A stretch of 64,000 nucleotides of DNA from Pyropia yezoensis (Eukaryota > Rhodophyta > Bangiophyceae > Bangiales > Bangiaceae). The position numbers and the translations under genes were made by a program. The notes below the pieces were generated by a model that saw only the letters and a list, made by a program, of their open reading frames with translations, did no database searches and had not been told where the DNA came from. The stretch lies in NCBI GenBank assembly GCA_009829735.1, contig CM020618.1:1739547-1803546 (forward strand), written 5' to 3'. Below, in pieces: positions 20,630 to 29,558 of this stretch; within the stretch, counting starts at the first letter, position 1, and each line of letters begins with the position of its first letter.

Positions 20630-20830
20630 GACTTAGGTTTCTAAGTCAAATCAGACTTAGGTTTCTAAGTCGAACCAAGCTTAGGTAACTAAGTAAAACC
20701 TGAACCTTAATACCTTAACTTAAAGGTGAAGGCTAACTCCGATAATATCGAAGTAACTAGGGGGCCTACACGGGAGGATGACCTCCCCAAGCCAAGACAC
20801 AAAGTAAGGGAGGATGACCTCCCCAAGCAT
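20630..20830. repeat. Hairpin cluster between pol and the opposite-strand ORF, copy 1
   Basis: Two hairpin types lie in the convergent gap. Type one is GACTTAGGTTTCTAAGTC (20630, 20654) with a related GCTTAGGTAACTAAGT (20679). Type two is GGGAGGATGACCTCCCC (20772, 20808). The second copy of the element has the same cluster at 54250-54515. The position suits a bidirectional 3'-end or transcription-barrier role. Confidence 0.7.
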
Positions 20831-21005
20831 GAACCAACCGGAAGAAGTTGGACGGGAGGCAAGGCACCACTGAGCCAGAAGGGGTACTCCCCAGGGCAGC
20901 AAACAAAGGCAAGCAATGCCTCCGAAGGGGATGAGTTTATACTCACTAATACCCGGCAGCCATAAGGGCCACCGGGTCCCTCTCCCTCACAAACAATAGC
21001 ACTCC

Positions 21006-23375
21006 TCAGTGGGTAGACCCACTGCCCGAGGGAGGCCACTCACGCGTAAGCGCATATACCTCCGTGCTCCACCGGTCGGCAATCTCACGACGGTCAATCA
21101 CCCGAGTTACCTCGGTGCATAGCTGTACGAGGGTGCTGCGGCCAGCCTCCACGTCCTCCAGAGCTTTCTGGGGGCGGTCAAGCACGCCACCGAAGCAACG
21201 CGCTGACCCAACCAGCGCAGCACCTGGGGGGATATCCCCCCAGCTAACAGAGAGACCCTCCCGCATTGCGCGGGCAACAAGGGCGTCAACGCCCTCATAC
21301 CAGAGACGGGGACCCCCGCCATGCATGACAGGGGCGGGAGGTGACACTGGCGCAGCCAGAGGAGCCACAGGAGCCGACACGGCCACCACCGGAGCCGGTG
21401 GCGCCTGGTATCAGGCCCGGCAGGACCCCACCGAAGGGGCTCTACCGTAGCCCCGGCGGGGCTCCGCCCGACGACGGGACACCTCACGCTCCCCACCCGC
21501 AGAGCCCCACTCTCGGGGACGACGGCCAACCGCCGCCGGTATCGGGTTACCGAACCACGGGGCAAGGACCTGAAGAGGGTCATGGATAACCATGGGAATA
21601 CCCAGGTCAGCAACAGCCTCGGTGGACGCCCACCCATGGAAACTGGGCTGACCCGGCTGAGTACGCCGGATACGCAACGAGTGACGAGGCAAGGGCGAAG
21701 CCCCAGCCTGCGGATCCCGGTACGGGGGAAGGGCCAACACCCCAGCTCAGTTCACGGCATCGTGAACAGCCAGCAGGGCCTCGAACTCCCGGGCCAACCC
21801 GGTCTTGGCAGCTATCAGGTCCACGCCCGACTGCGCGATGTGCCGACGGACACCCGTCGGAAGATGAACCAGGCGCCCCTGCCGGCGGACGGACAGCAAG
21901 AAGGAGGAAGCCTGCCCGACGGTAACCTCAAGGGTGAAGGTACCCTGTAACGGGTGGACCGGACGGGAGGCCAACACACTCCCGAAGTAGCGGAGACAGG
22001 AGCCGGTGTCAAACCGGAAATCAGGGGCGGGTTCCCATCCCTCCTGCCACAGAGGCGGGCGCACGGGAGTGTATACCGGCGCACGACCGTTGCCGGTCTG
22101 CAACACACACGTTATATCGGTGCGGAACGCATCCGCCATGACACCATGGTTACGTCGCCAGCTCGACGCCGACTTCAACCCCGCCATAGGCGGGTAGGGA
22201 GCCGTCAACGACAGATAAGGGGGTACCCCCGGGTAATCGTCAAAGTCGGGATACCGACCGGTACTGCCCACCGTCTCCCCAAACGCAACCGGCTCCGCCG
22301 CCGCCGCAATCCCCCGAGCACTAGCCGGGTAGTCAATCTCCCGCGGCAACGCGGGGGCAATCAGGGCGCATACCCCGAAGGCGGGGTCGAGGTAGACCTC
22401 ACCCCGTCCCACCCGAGTACGCCAGAGCTGCGCATGCCGGTCGTCCGGCTGACTCAGGATCCAATGGTGTTCCACTCGCACCGAGTTCGGCTGGTTGACC
22501 AGCCGCACCAACTCCCGCTCCCAACTCGGGTCCACCTTGACGCGCCGGGAGGACTCTCCACGGGGATGGGGCAGGTGGAAGTCCACCCGCATCCGCCCAT
22601 CGGACTCCATTGACTCCTGCAGAGTCAGGCCTCGAACCCGAGCCACCAAGTCGAACATCGACATGGCGGGTTGACCCGCCGCCACGGCGACGCCGCCACT
22701 CAACGGGGCAACCCGGGCAGGACCAGGAAGAATCGGGGGCGCCGGGGGATGCCCCACCGGCAGAGGGGCCGGCGCCGGAGGCGCACGCGGCCGAGGAGGA
22801 AGAAGAAGGGCGGGCGCCCGCCCGGAGTAACTCCCGGAGTCCACTGCCATCGGGGTAGATACCTCTTGACCATCACGCACCCGAGGCACCGCGGGCAGAT
22901 CATCGCCGCCGCCCGGACCCGACGTGGGTACCACGGGGAGAGCACGGGTAGACCCGCTACCCACCGCAGCGGACACACCAACCGGGCGGGCACCCGCGCC
23001 GTCTTGACCCGCTGGACTGGCCGGGGTGCCGCCACCACCATCCGCCACGCCGGCGACACCGTCTTGAGGTAGAGCCGCGCCGGCACCGGCGACAGAAGCC
23101 ATCCGGGCCGCCGGAGGAGTAGTAGTAGAGCCCACCGCTGCACGCGGTTGTCCGCCACCCGACGGAGCCGTCGTACCGCTACACACGGACGACAACCCGC
23201 CCGGCGCGCCTTCCGGGGCCACACGAACGGTCACCCGGTCGTCCTCGTCCTCCGACGAGCTCGCCAAGAAGCACTCGGCGGCGGTGGCAGAGACGGGAAC
23301 GTCGTCGACCATCACCTCTTCCCCCTCCTCAGGCAGGAGGTCGTCCTCGCCCCCGGGTACCTGGGGGTCCGACAT
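21006..23375 (-). CDS. Opposite-strand ORF of chromovirus copy 1
   Basis: A long coding region runs against the direction of gag-pol, between pol and the 3' LTR, starting at ATG 23375 (MSDPQVPGGEDDLL). It is the counterpart of the 815-residue frame at 51661-54108 and carries a few breaks here. The N-terminus is acidic, then comes a Pro/Ala/Gly-rich stretch, then a more globular region (about residues 260-590) with conserved Trp and Arg (for example HHWILSQPDDRHAQLWRTR), then a second Pro/Ala linker and a helical C-terminus. No known domain was recognised. Antisense ORFs in this position are known in some plant Ty3/gypsy Tat elements; relationship to those is untested. Confidence 0.7.
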
Positions 23376-23965
23376 GGTGCAACCGGGGTAGCAGGGGCGC
23401 CCCGTGCAGAAGAGCCGAGGCCGGCTCGACCCGATACAAGGAACGCTCGCGCGGACGAGCCAGGGAAGCGCGGACACCCGCGCTTATAACCACACAGCTC
23501 AGCACGAGCGATACGGCAGCGCGGGACGACCCGCGCCAGCCGAGCTACGAGGGCGCTCCACCCAGGCACCTGGACCGGAGCCACGCCCCCCCCACACGCG
23601 GGGTAAGCAAGGGGGGTCACCCCCAACCGCCCCCACTCGACGCGGGCAGTCCCCGCCCCTACTCAATCGTCCACACGAGAGGGGCCCCCCTACCACCAGG
23701 CACCTGGCGGCGGATCCGCTTGCACCACCCCTCGGAAAGGGGGGTCGTGAACAAACACCCGCATCGGGAATTTAACGGTCCGGAAAACGGATCGTGTGTG
23801 TACCACACAAAGGGGGGCACCCCCCTCAGACAACCTCGAAAAGGGGTGTCTGTCGCGACGGGGCGCAAAGCCCCACCCGACTGGTAAACGGTCACGCGAC
23901 CCACTTACATTCGGAAACCCGAATGCAACTCGACCCGAGGACGGGCCGAATCTAAGGGGGGGATA

Positions 23966-24327
23966 TGTAGCAATATGGTTGTCCGTATTGTGACCCTAAT
24001 ATTAGGGGGCTACTTCTAATCCTTGGCTTTCAATTTGAGAGTCCGGACTGGTCACGGTATCTATAAGTTACGTATGACCAGAGGGACTTGCATCTTGGGG
24101 TGGAGGGTAGTTAGTAGTGTCTCCGAGGGTTTATAACGAGGGGGCCGGCGGCGAATCCACCGCCGGCCAAGGTAGAACAACAAACCCCTCCCATTTCGGC
24201 TCCCATCTTGGTCCCGTGGCTTGCGCTCCAAGGACAGCAACCTTGGCCTCCCGGTGACGTTGGTGCCGATCCCCCTTGGTGAGTGTTCCCTGAGAGTGGA
24301 CGTGCGACGGATACCTATTGTGCAACA
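23966..24327 (+). repeat. 3' LTR of chromovirus copy 1
   Basis: Preceded by a polypurine tract (AAGGGGGGGATA). Begins TGTAGCAATATGG, ends TTGTGCAACA, then target duplication ATTTC at 24328-24332. Confidence 0.9.
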
Positions 24328-24332
24328 ATTTC

Positions 24333-25042
24333 CCAACCCTTGCTCCATGGACCTGGTTGCTGACGCATTGGCTGGACTCCCACGGCTCCAATGCCAAGCG
24401 CGTGGCAATTCCTGCGCCGGTTGCCTGGCGCCTAGCTCTGCTGGCCATGACGGAGCCGAGCGCCACCATCCGTACGCGGCTGACCGCCGTGGTGGCGCAC
24501 TACTTTTCGTGCCGTCGAGCCAAGGACATCCTCTCTCTCGCGAAGCAGGACGTCCAGATTCTACCTGACGGAGGAGCATCGTTCCAGATCTGTCGCGCCA
24601 AGACAGATGCCAAGCGCCACGGCGGGGGCGTTCGGCGCACACCTTCCCACCTATTAGCTTTTCATACATCCCCGACCTCCCTGTAGTGCATCTGCGCCGC
24701 ACATTGGCCGCCCACCGCACCAGCTGCCGCCCCAACCAACGCCTGTTCCCCGCGCCGTCCGGTGACGCGGGCACCATCCTGTCGGGGTGGCTCCGTGCAG
24801 GGTTGGCCATGTTGGGCGAGGAGCCCGCCGTCGGCACGGTCTACGCCAGCCACTCCAGCCGCAGCGGTGGACTTACTTCTATGCGTTCGGTGGGCATCGG
24901 GTTGGATGCCGTCGCTCAATGGGCAGGCATGACCGTCGAGACTCTGACCAAGAGCTACAACGATGCGTTTGCTGACGCGACCCTCGAGGCCCACTACTTC
25001 TTCGGGCGCCTCCTCCCGCGGCCGCTGCAGCTGCCCGCGTAG
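24333..25042 (+). mobile_element. Tyrosine-recombinase retroelement remnant, right part (recombinase catalytic domain)
   Basis: Plus-strand frames encode the catalytic half of a eukaryotic tyrosine recombinase. The clearest motif is YASHSSRSGGLTSMRSVG near 24842-24895, matching the H-x-x-R box with the typical S-G-G-x-T/A-x-x-R-x-x-G pattern of DIRS/Ngaro and Crypton recombinases. A candidate nucleophile Tyr follows in LTKSYNDAF (about 24945). It continues the remnant at 12900-13606, now separated by the chromovirus. The presence of an RNase H/methylase-like block upstream and a direct repeat just after the stop favours a DIRS/Ngaro-type element over a Crypton. It is broken. Confidence 0.6.
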
Positions 25043-25060
25043 CTCCCTTGCTTCCTCTGA

Positions 25061-25565
25061 TGGCTACATGCGGCGTCGTGCTTGCGTCTCTGTCATGCTT
25101 CGTTATTTGTCATCTCTGCACCGGATAACTCCGATCGATTGACTGGGTCGTTGCGGCGAGCGAGGTCCTCCCCATGAGCGGGAGAGGCGCCGACTGACAC
25201 AAACGCCCTACCGGCAGGAGAGGGCTGCCGAGGAGAGGCGGGCTGTGTCGGCGGCGGCGGCTGCGAGCCGAGCCGCGGGGCGGCGGCGGCTGCGCGCCGA
25301 GCCCCTTATCAACGACCCCGCCGCTCCTCTGTTCTCCCTCCCGCCGGGCCTGCACGTCCGTCGTCTTTCGCGCCTCCCACCATCCTCCCTGCGCCCGTAC
25401 CTCTGACGCACATCTTGTCGTTTTTCGTGGGCTACTCGGCCCCGCTCATGCTTGACATGCGCGGGGTACTTTCCTTGTATTTTATCGTTTGTATATCTCG
25501 GCCGCAACCCAAGCGAATAAACACACTGTCAATGGCCACATGCGGCGTCGTGCTTGCGTCTCTGT
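25061..25565. repeat. 33-bp direct repeat following the recombinase stop
   Basis: Copies at 25061-25093 and 25533-25565 differ at one base and share CATGCGGCGTCGTGCTTGCG. The first lies 18 bases after the recombinase stop. Split direct repeats flanking this point are a known feature of Ngaro-type elements. Between them lies GC-rich DNA with a duplicated GGCGGCGGCTGCG-type unit near 25250-25300. Confidence 0.6.
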
Positions 25566-26450
25566 TAAAACCGTGTATATTTTCTTCCGTGCATCGGGCC
25601 CGATCAGGCGTGCACGGGTCTGCAGAGGGGCGCCCAGGAGCCCAGAGAAGCCCGGTTTTCGCGTGCGAGAGCGCGTACGGCGGCTTTGTGACCGTGCTTC
25701 CTGCTCGTTTTTTTTTTCTCTTTGACAACCGTCATCACGACAACATGCCTTCCTTCTCATGTAAAGAACGGTCATATTCGTTCTGCAGTGGCCGAGATCA
25801 CCCCTTTCTTGCAGACTGTCGCAGGCCCCTTTTCACGAGAAAGGCGCCTGCTTGCAGAGTGGCTCGTATCGGCCTACAGCGCATGACCAGCCCGCTGTCC
25901 CGTTCGGTTCAAGAGCTGCCATCCGATGCTCGTTCCTTTCGAAATTTAGCGGAACCCGTGCACTCGACTTGTGCGTGCACGTGCAACGGAGTTCTATTTT
26001 TGCATTTTTTGAACACGTGCTGTGCAGGGTCTTTGCACTTCTCTCGTGCTGTGCGATCGTTTTCGTGGCACAGGCGCATGTGCCGACGTGCTTCCCCCCC
26101 TCAGAGTGCGTCCAGCGCAATTCCATGGACTCACCGCCCAGTCGCGCGCGTGAGCTGATCCGTAGCACACTGGTCTGAGAATTGGCGCTGCTATCATCTA
26201 CGGCACGTTTCTGGCACGAACGAGTAATGGTGTTCATGGCGCGGCTAATGTGATCCACGTGCTGTGTGGAGGCAGCCGCAGGCCCGATGTGTTGCGCAGC
26301 TCGGGCCTCATCTCGAAGTGGCAGCGTTTCTCTTTATTCCATGGCGTGCAGCGCTGGCAATGTGAAATTCTGCGGCTTGCAGAAGTGGCGACCCCAGCTG
26401 CAGGCAGGGTTGATATATTTTGCGAAAGCATCCATCGTTAGTAAAAACAT
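25566..26450. other. Intergenic region, no gene recognised
   Basis: This stretch is clearly less GC-rich than its surroundings. A plus-strand frame at 25415-26158 is open for 247 codons but shows no domain, has no convincing start and crosses one copy of the direct repeat. I do not call it a gene. Confidence 0.5.
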
Positions 26451-26960
26451 GCGATAATTATTGAAAACGTTTCTGATAGTTATCGCCCAGGAGCCACGTG
26501 TTAGGATGACAGCAATGAATTAACCACGTCGTGCCCAACACGAGCCGCCTGACGAGCTGCGGACACGGCTTTCGGAAAGGGCGTAGAGCCTAAATTGGGC
26601 CGCGTAGTACGCAGGCGGCGGAGAACGTGCCGCGTGGGGCGGCCGCATCCGCCGTGTACAGTACGCCGCGGAGGATGTGAAGTCCTAGTCGGCGTACGTA
26701 GCTCCTATCGTCCTCGAGGTGTGGGTCTGGATCTTGGCTGGGCACACTGCCGTACTGTATCGCGGCTACGTACACAGTTCCGAAGACGACGACAGGGTGC
26801 GGCACTGCTGCGTGATCAGGCGGTCCGGTCTGGTCTGATGGGCCTCCCAGCCGAGACGTGGTGGAACACGTGGACGTCTGATAATCATTATCGTTCCGGT
26901 TCTCCTGAACGTTATTCTTTTCTGATGATTTACTCGATATTTTTGACTCAATAATTATCG
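26451..26960. mobile_element. Candidate MITE with 14-bp terminal inverted repeats
   Basis: GCGATAATTATTGA at 26451-26464 is repeated as a perfect inverse at 26947-26960, bounding 510 bases with no long frame. The left end also folds on itself (GCGATAA at 26451 against TTATCGC at 26485). The AT-rich ends contrast with a GC-rich middle. No target duplication is evident in the immediate flanks, so the boundaries or class are uncertain. Confidence 0.4.
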
Positions 26961-28739
26961 CCTCTCAATCCTGGCTGCAAGGCCCGAGGGGCCTGCAAAC
27001 GCGCATTTCACAGTGCGCGCACGTGCTGGCACGGAAAATAAGATACACGGTCTAAGACCCGCTGCGCCGGCTTACCTCCCGCTCGACGCTGCCCCAGCCT
27101 GGCGCCCTACGATCATTGGTGGGCGCGCGGTGCATCGGTGGGGGGGGGGGCACGGCCGACGCGGCGGCGGCCGGTGACGGGTCGCCACTGGTCGGCAGCC
27201 GACCCGCCGCGCGGCAACGCGGCGGCCGGCGGCCTCCTCATCACGCTCACGCCGCGCCAAATCAAGGCCGCCGCGGACCGCGTGGCGTGCGGCGCGGCGG
27301 TGGGGCGGCACCGGGCGGGGCGAGCCAGCGGCGACAGGTGCGGCGGGAGGCGCGCCCGCGGGGGGGGGCCCCTCGGCGCGTGCGAGCACCCCAGTTGTCA
27401 GCGCCGCCTGCCAGGCCGCCTGCCAGAAATCGGCGCGCAGGGCGGCTGACAAGCCCGCTGCTACGGCTCGTGCGGTACGCCGCTCTTCGCACAGAGCAGC
27501 CACACAGACGCCAGCGCACACCCCTCCGCACCTGCCGCTACCTGGTCAGGCCACCGGAGATTGCCGCCGCACGACCCAGTCCCCGCCGTGGCACGAGCGC
27601 CAGCGCATACGTCCCCCCTCTCTCCCGGCGCTCACGCAGATCGCCGCCATCAGCGGCGAATCCGCCCGGATTAGCGCAGACAAGCCTTCACCCCAGGGGT
27701 GCGTGGGCGGGCGCGCCGGTACGGCCGTACTCCGCAGCGTCATCTCCCCCGCGTTGAGTGTAGGGGTCCGGGAGAGCGTCCACGCTCGCGCGGCTACTTC
27801 CCCCGCCGTACGACAGGTGTCGCGACTGGCGGCCGGTAGCCAGGGCGCGCCTTCCTTCTCCGAGGTCTGCGCTAGCCGCGCCATCAGCTGCGACCATCTC
27901 CATCGTCTTGATTGGCACGGCGCTGACATCCTCGGCAAACGGACGTCGGCTCCCCCCACCGCGGCGGTGTGTGCGGGCGCGCCTGGGACGCCACACCGCA
28001 CCGTCGCCCCCCCTCCCGCGCTAGTCGTGGCAGGCGACGGTCAACCCCCTTCGCGCGGCAGTCAGTCTTCCCCGTGCGGTATGGCCAGTCCCGTCGCGTC
28101 GGACGGGGCGCCAGCGTACCCCGCTCCGCCGCGGGTCTCCCCGGGGTCCGATCATCAATGCAGCGCGTCCTCTGACATAGCGAGTGGTCGACCGCCGTAC
28201 GCGGACGCCCGCACGGCCGGGGGTGCGTGCGGGGTCGCACCCCCCCGCCGGTGTGCCTTAGCCCCCCCCCCTTCGCTCCCCTCCCCATCACCCCCACCGA
28301 TTCGGCCGACCGCGAGGAGTGGGCGGTGCCGAACAAAGGCTGCCGCGGAGCAGGGGGCTTCGGCGGCCTGTGAACAAAGGCGTGGGCGGCCGGGTGGCCA
28401 GGCGCGGCGCGACGCCCTGCCGCAGACACCATGCTGTGCACGTGAAACTGGGGGAGGCCTGCAAAAGGGTTCACTGACAAGGTCTGGCGGACAGTTCCGC
28501 CCTTGGGTCGACGGGACGGAAAGGGTACAAAACGGCCGCCCCACGCTGGGGTGGGCGTCCAGACGCGGCCGGCCTCCACCTCGGTCACGAACACCCACCC
28601 ACCCACCGACGCCTTCGTTCTGGACCGTGCTTGCTCTTCACAGCGTCGCAGGTGCCTCCACCCACCCATTCTTCTCCCCGCATACTCCCTCTCCTCCGTT
28701 CCTCCGTGCCCCTCCTTTTCCCGCCCTTGCGAGGGAGAG
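26961..28739. other. GC-rich region, no gene recognised
   Basis: Overlapping frames on both strands are open because of GC content. Their translations are Arg/Pro/Ala/Gly-rich in every frame with no domain. From about 28500 the DNA leads into the secreted-protein gene and may hold its promoter and 5' UTR; a C/T-rich stretch lies at 28655-28730. Confidence 0.5.
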
Positions 28740-29558
28740 ATGGTGCTGCAGATGGGGCCGTCCCTGCGGTCGGGCCGGCGCAGCGCCGCCGCAGCCGCCG
28801 GTGTTGTGATGGCGGTCGCGGTGATGGCCGCCACCGCCGCCGCCGCCCCCGCGGCGCTCGCAGCCGGCAGCGCCGCCGCCGTGCCGGCCGCCGCGGGCGG
28901 CCAGTGGATGTCTGCCTCCGCGGTCGCCGTCGCGGCGGCGGCGGCGGCGGCGGCAGCGGCGCCCCCCCCCGCCGTCCGTGGAGTGCTGCCGTCCGTTGGC
29001 CGGCCGCTCGCTGACGACGTCTCGGTCCTGACCGACGGCACCTACTCGCTGCTGGACGAGGCGGACACCCGCCTTGGCTGCCCCCAGACGGTGGCCATTG
29101 CCGGCCCGCTGACGACCAACAACGGCACGTTCGCGGTGGAGCCGCCCCGCCTGACCATTGGCGGCGTCGCGTGCGTCGGCAGCACCGCCGAGGCCACGCT
29201 GTTTGGCGTCTTTGGCGCCACGCTCATCGACTTGGCGTCCCGAGTTGGCGCCGACATCAGCAGCCTCCTTGCCGAGGACCCGAAGGCGGCGATCGCGTTT
29301 GTCCTCGACGGGCCCGTCACGTGTGGCGCAGCCGCGTTCAACGACTCGCAGTGGACGTTCCTCGTCGGGTCGGGCGTGCCGGCGCTGCAGCTGTCCAACG
29401 AGAACGTCCGCTGCGCGCTGGCCGCCGCGGCCACCGCGCCACCGGCGCCGCCGCTCATGACGCAGGCGCTGGCGACGGGCAGCCTGGCGGGCGTGGCGAG
29501 GCTGGTGCGCGCCCTGGACGGGGGGGGGGCTGGCGGGGTGGGGCGCGTGGGGCTGTGA
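28740..29558 (+). CDS. Secreted or wall-associated protein of unknown function (N-terminal signal peptide)
   Basis: The frame from ATG 28740 codes 272 residues; a second Met four codons on is an alternative start. The first 42 residues (MVLQMGPSLRSGRRSAAAA then a long Ala/Val core) look like a secretory or plastid-type signal. An Ala-rich spacer follows to about residue 80. The remainder is a compact globular region with evenly spaced hydrophobic residues and four Cys (in RLGCPQ, GVACVG, PVTCGA and NVRCAL), which could form two disulphides. NNGT and NDS give two N-glycosylation sequons. A pronounced G/C bias at third positions in this frame supports coding. The frame also extends upstream of 28740 without a change of phase, but that part is Arg/Pro-rich and unlike the mature protein. 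No family was recognised. Confidence 0.6.
   Translation: MVLQMGPSLRSGRRSAAAAAGVVMAVAVMAATAAAAPAALAAGSAAAVPAAAGGQWMSASAVAVAAAAAAAAAAPPPAVRGVLPSVGRPLADDVSVLTDGTYSLLDEADTRLGCPQTVAIAGPLTTNNGTFAVEPPRLTIGGVACVGSTAEATLFGVFGATLIDLASRVGADISSLLAEDPKAAIAFVLDGPVTCGAAAFNDSQWTFLVGSGVPALQLSNENVRCALAAAATAPPAPPLMTQALATGSLAGVARLVRALDGGGAGGVGRVGL

Larger units (their letters stand above)
13607..24327 (+). mobile_element. Ty3/gypsy chromovirus, full length with both LTRs (copy 1)
   Basis: The element is bounded by 362-364-base LTRs beginning TGTAGCAATATGG and ending in ACA, and flanked by a 5-base target duplication ATTTC (13602-13606 and 24328-24332). Order inside: primer-binding site, gag, pol (protease, RT, RNase H, integrase, chromodomain), a hairpin cluster, a long ORF on the opposite strand, polypurine tract, 3' LTR. 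The two LTRs differ at about seven bases plus one short indel by eye, roughly 98% identity, so the insertion is young. Coding parts are mostly open with a small number of breaks. It lies within the tyrosine-recombinase remnant. A second copy is at 50711-57697 on the other strand. Confidence 0.92.

Noticed and set aside
13427-25042. Crypton-type DNA transposon as origin of the recombinase
   Set aside because: The NPPF and LILP blocks upstream and the direct repeat downstream fit a DIRS/Ngaro-type element better, though Crypton is not formally excluded.
25415-26158. 247-codon plus-strand frame
   Set aside because: No domain, no convincing start, and it crosses one copy of the 33-bp direct repeat.
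27116-28809. Large overlapping Arg/Pro-rich frames
   Set aside because: GC-driven open frames with no motif; they overlap each other on both strands.
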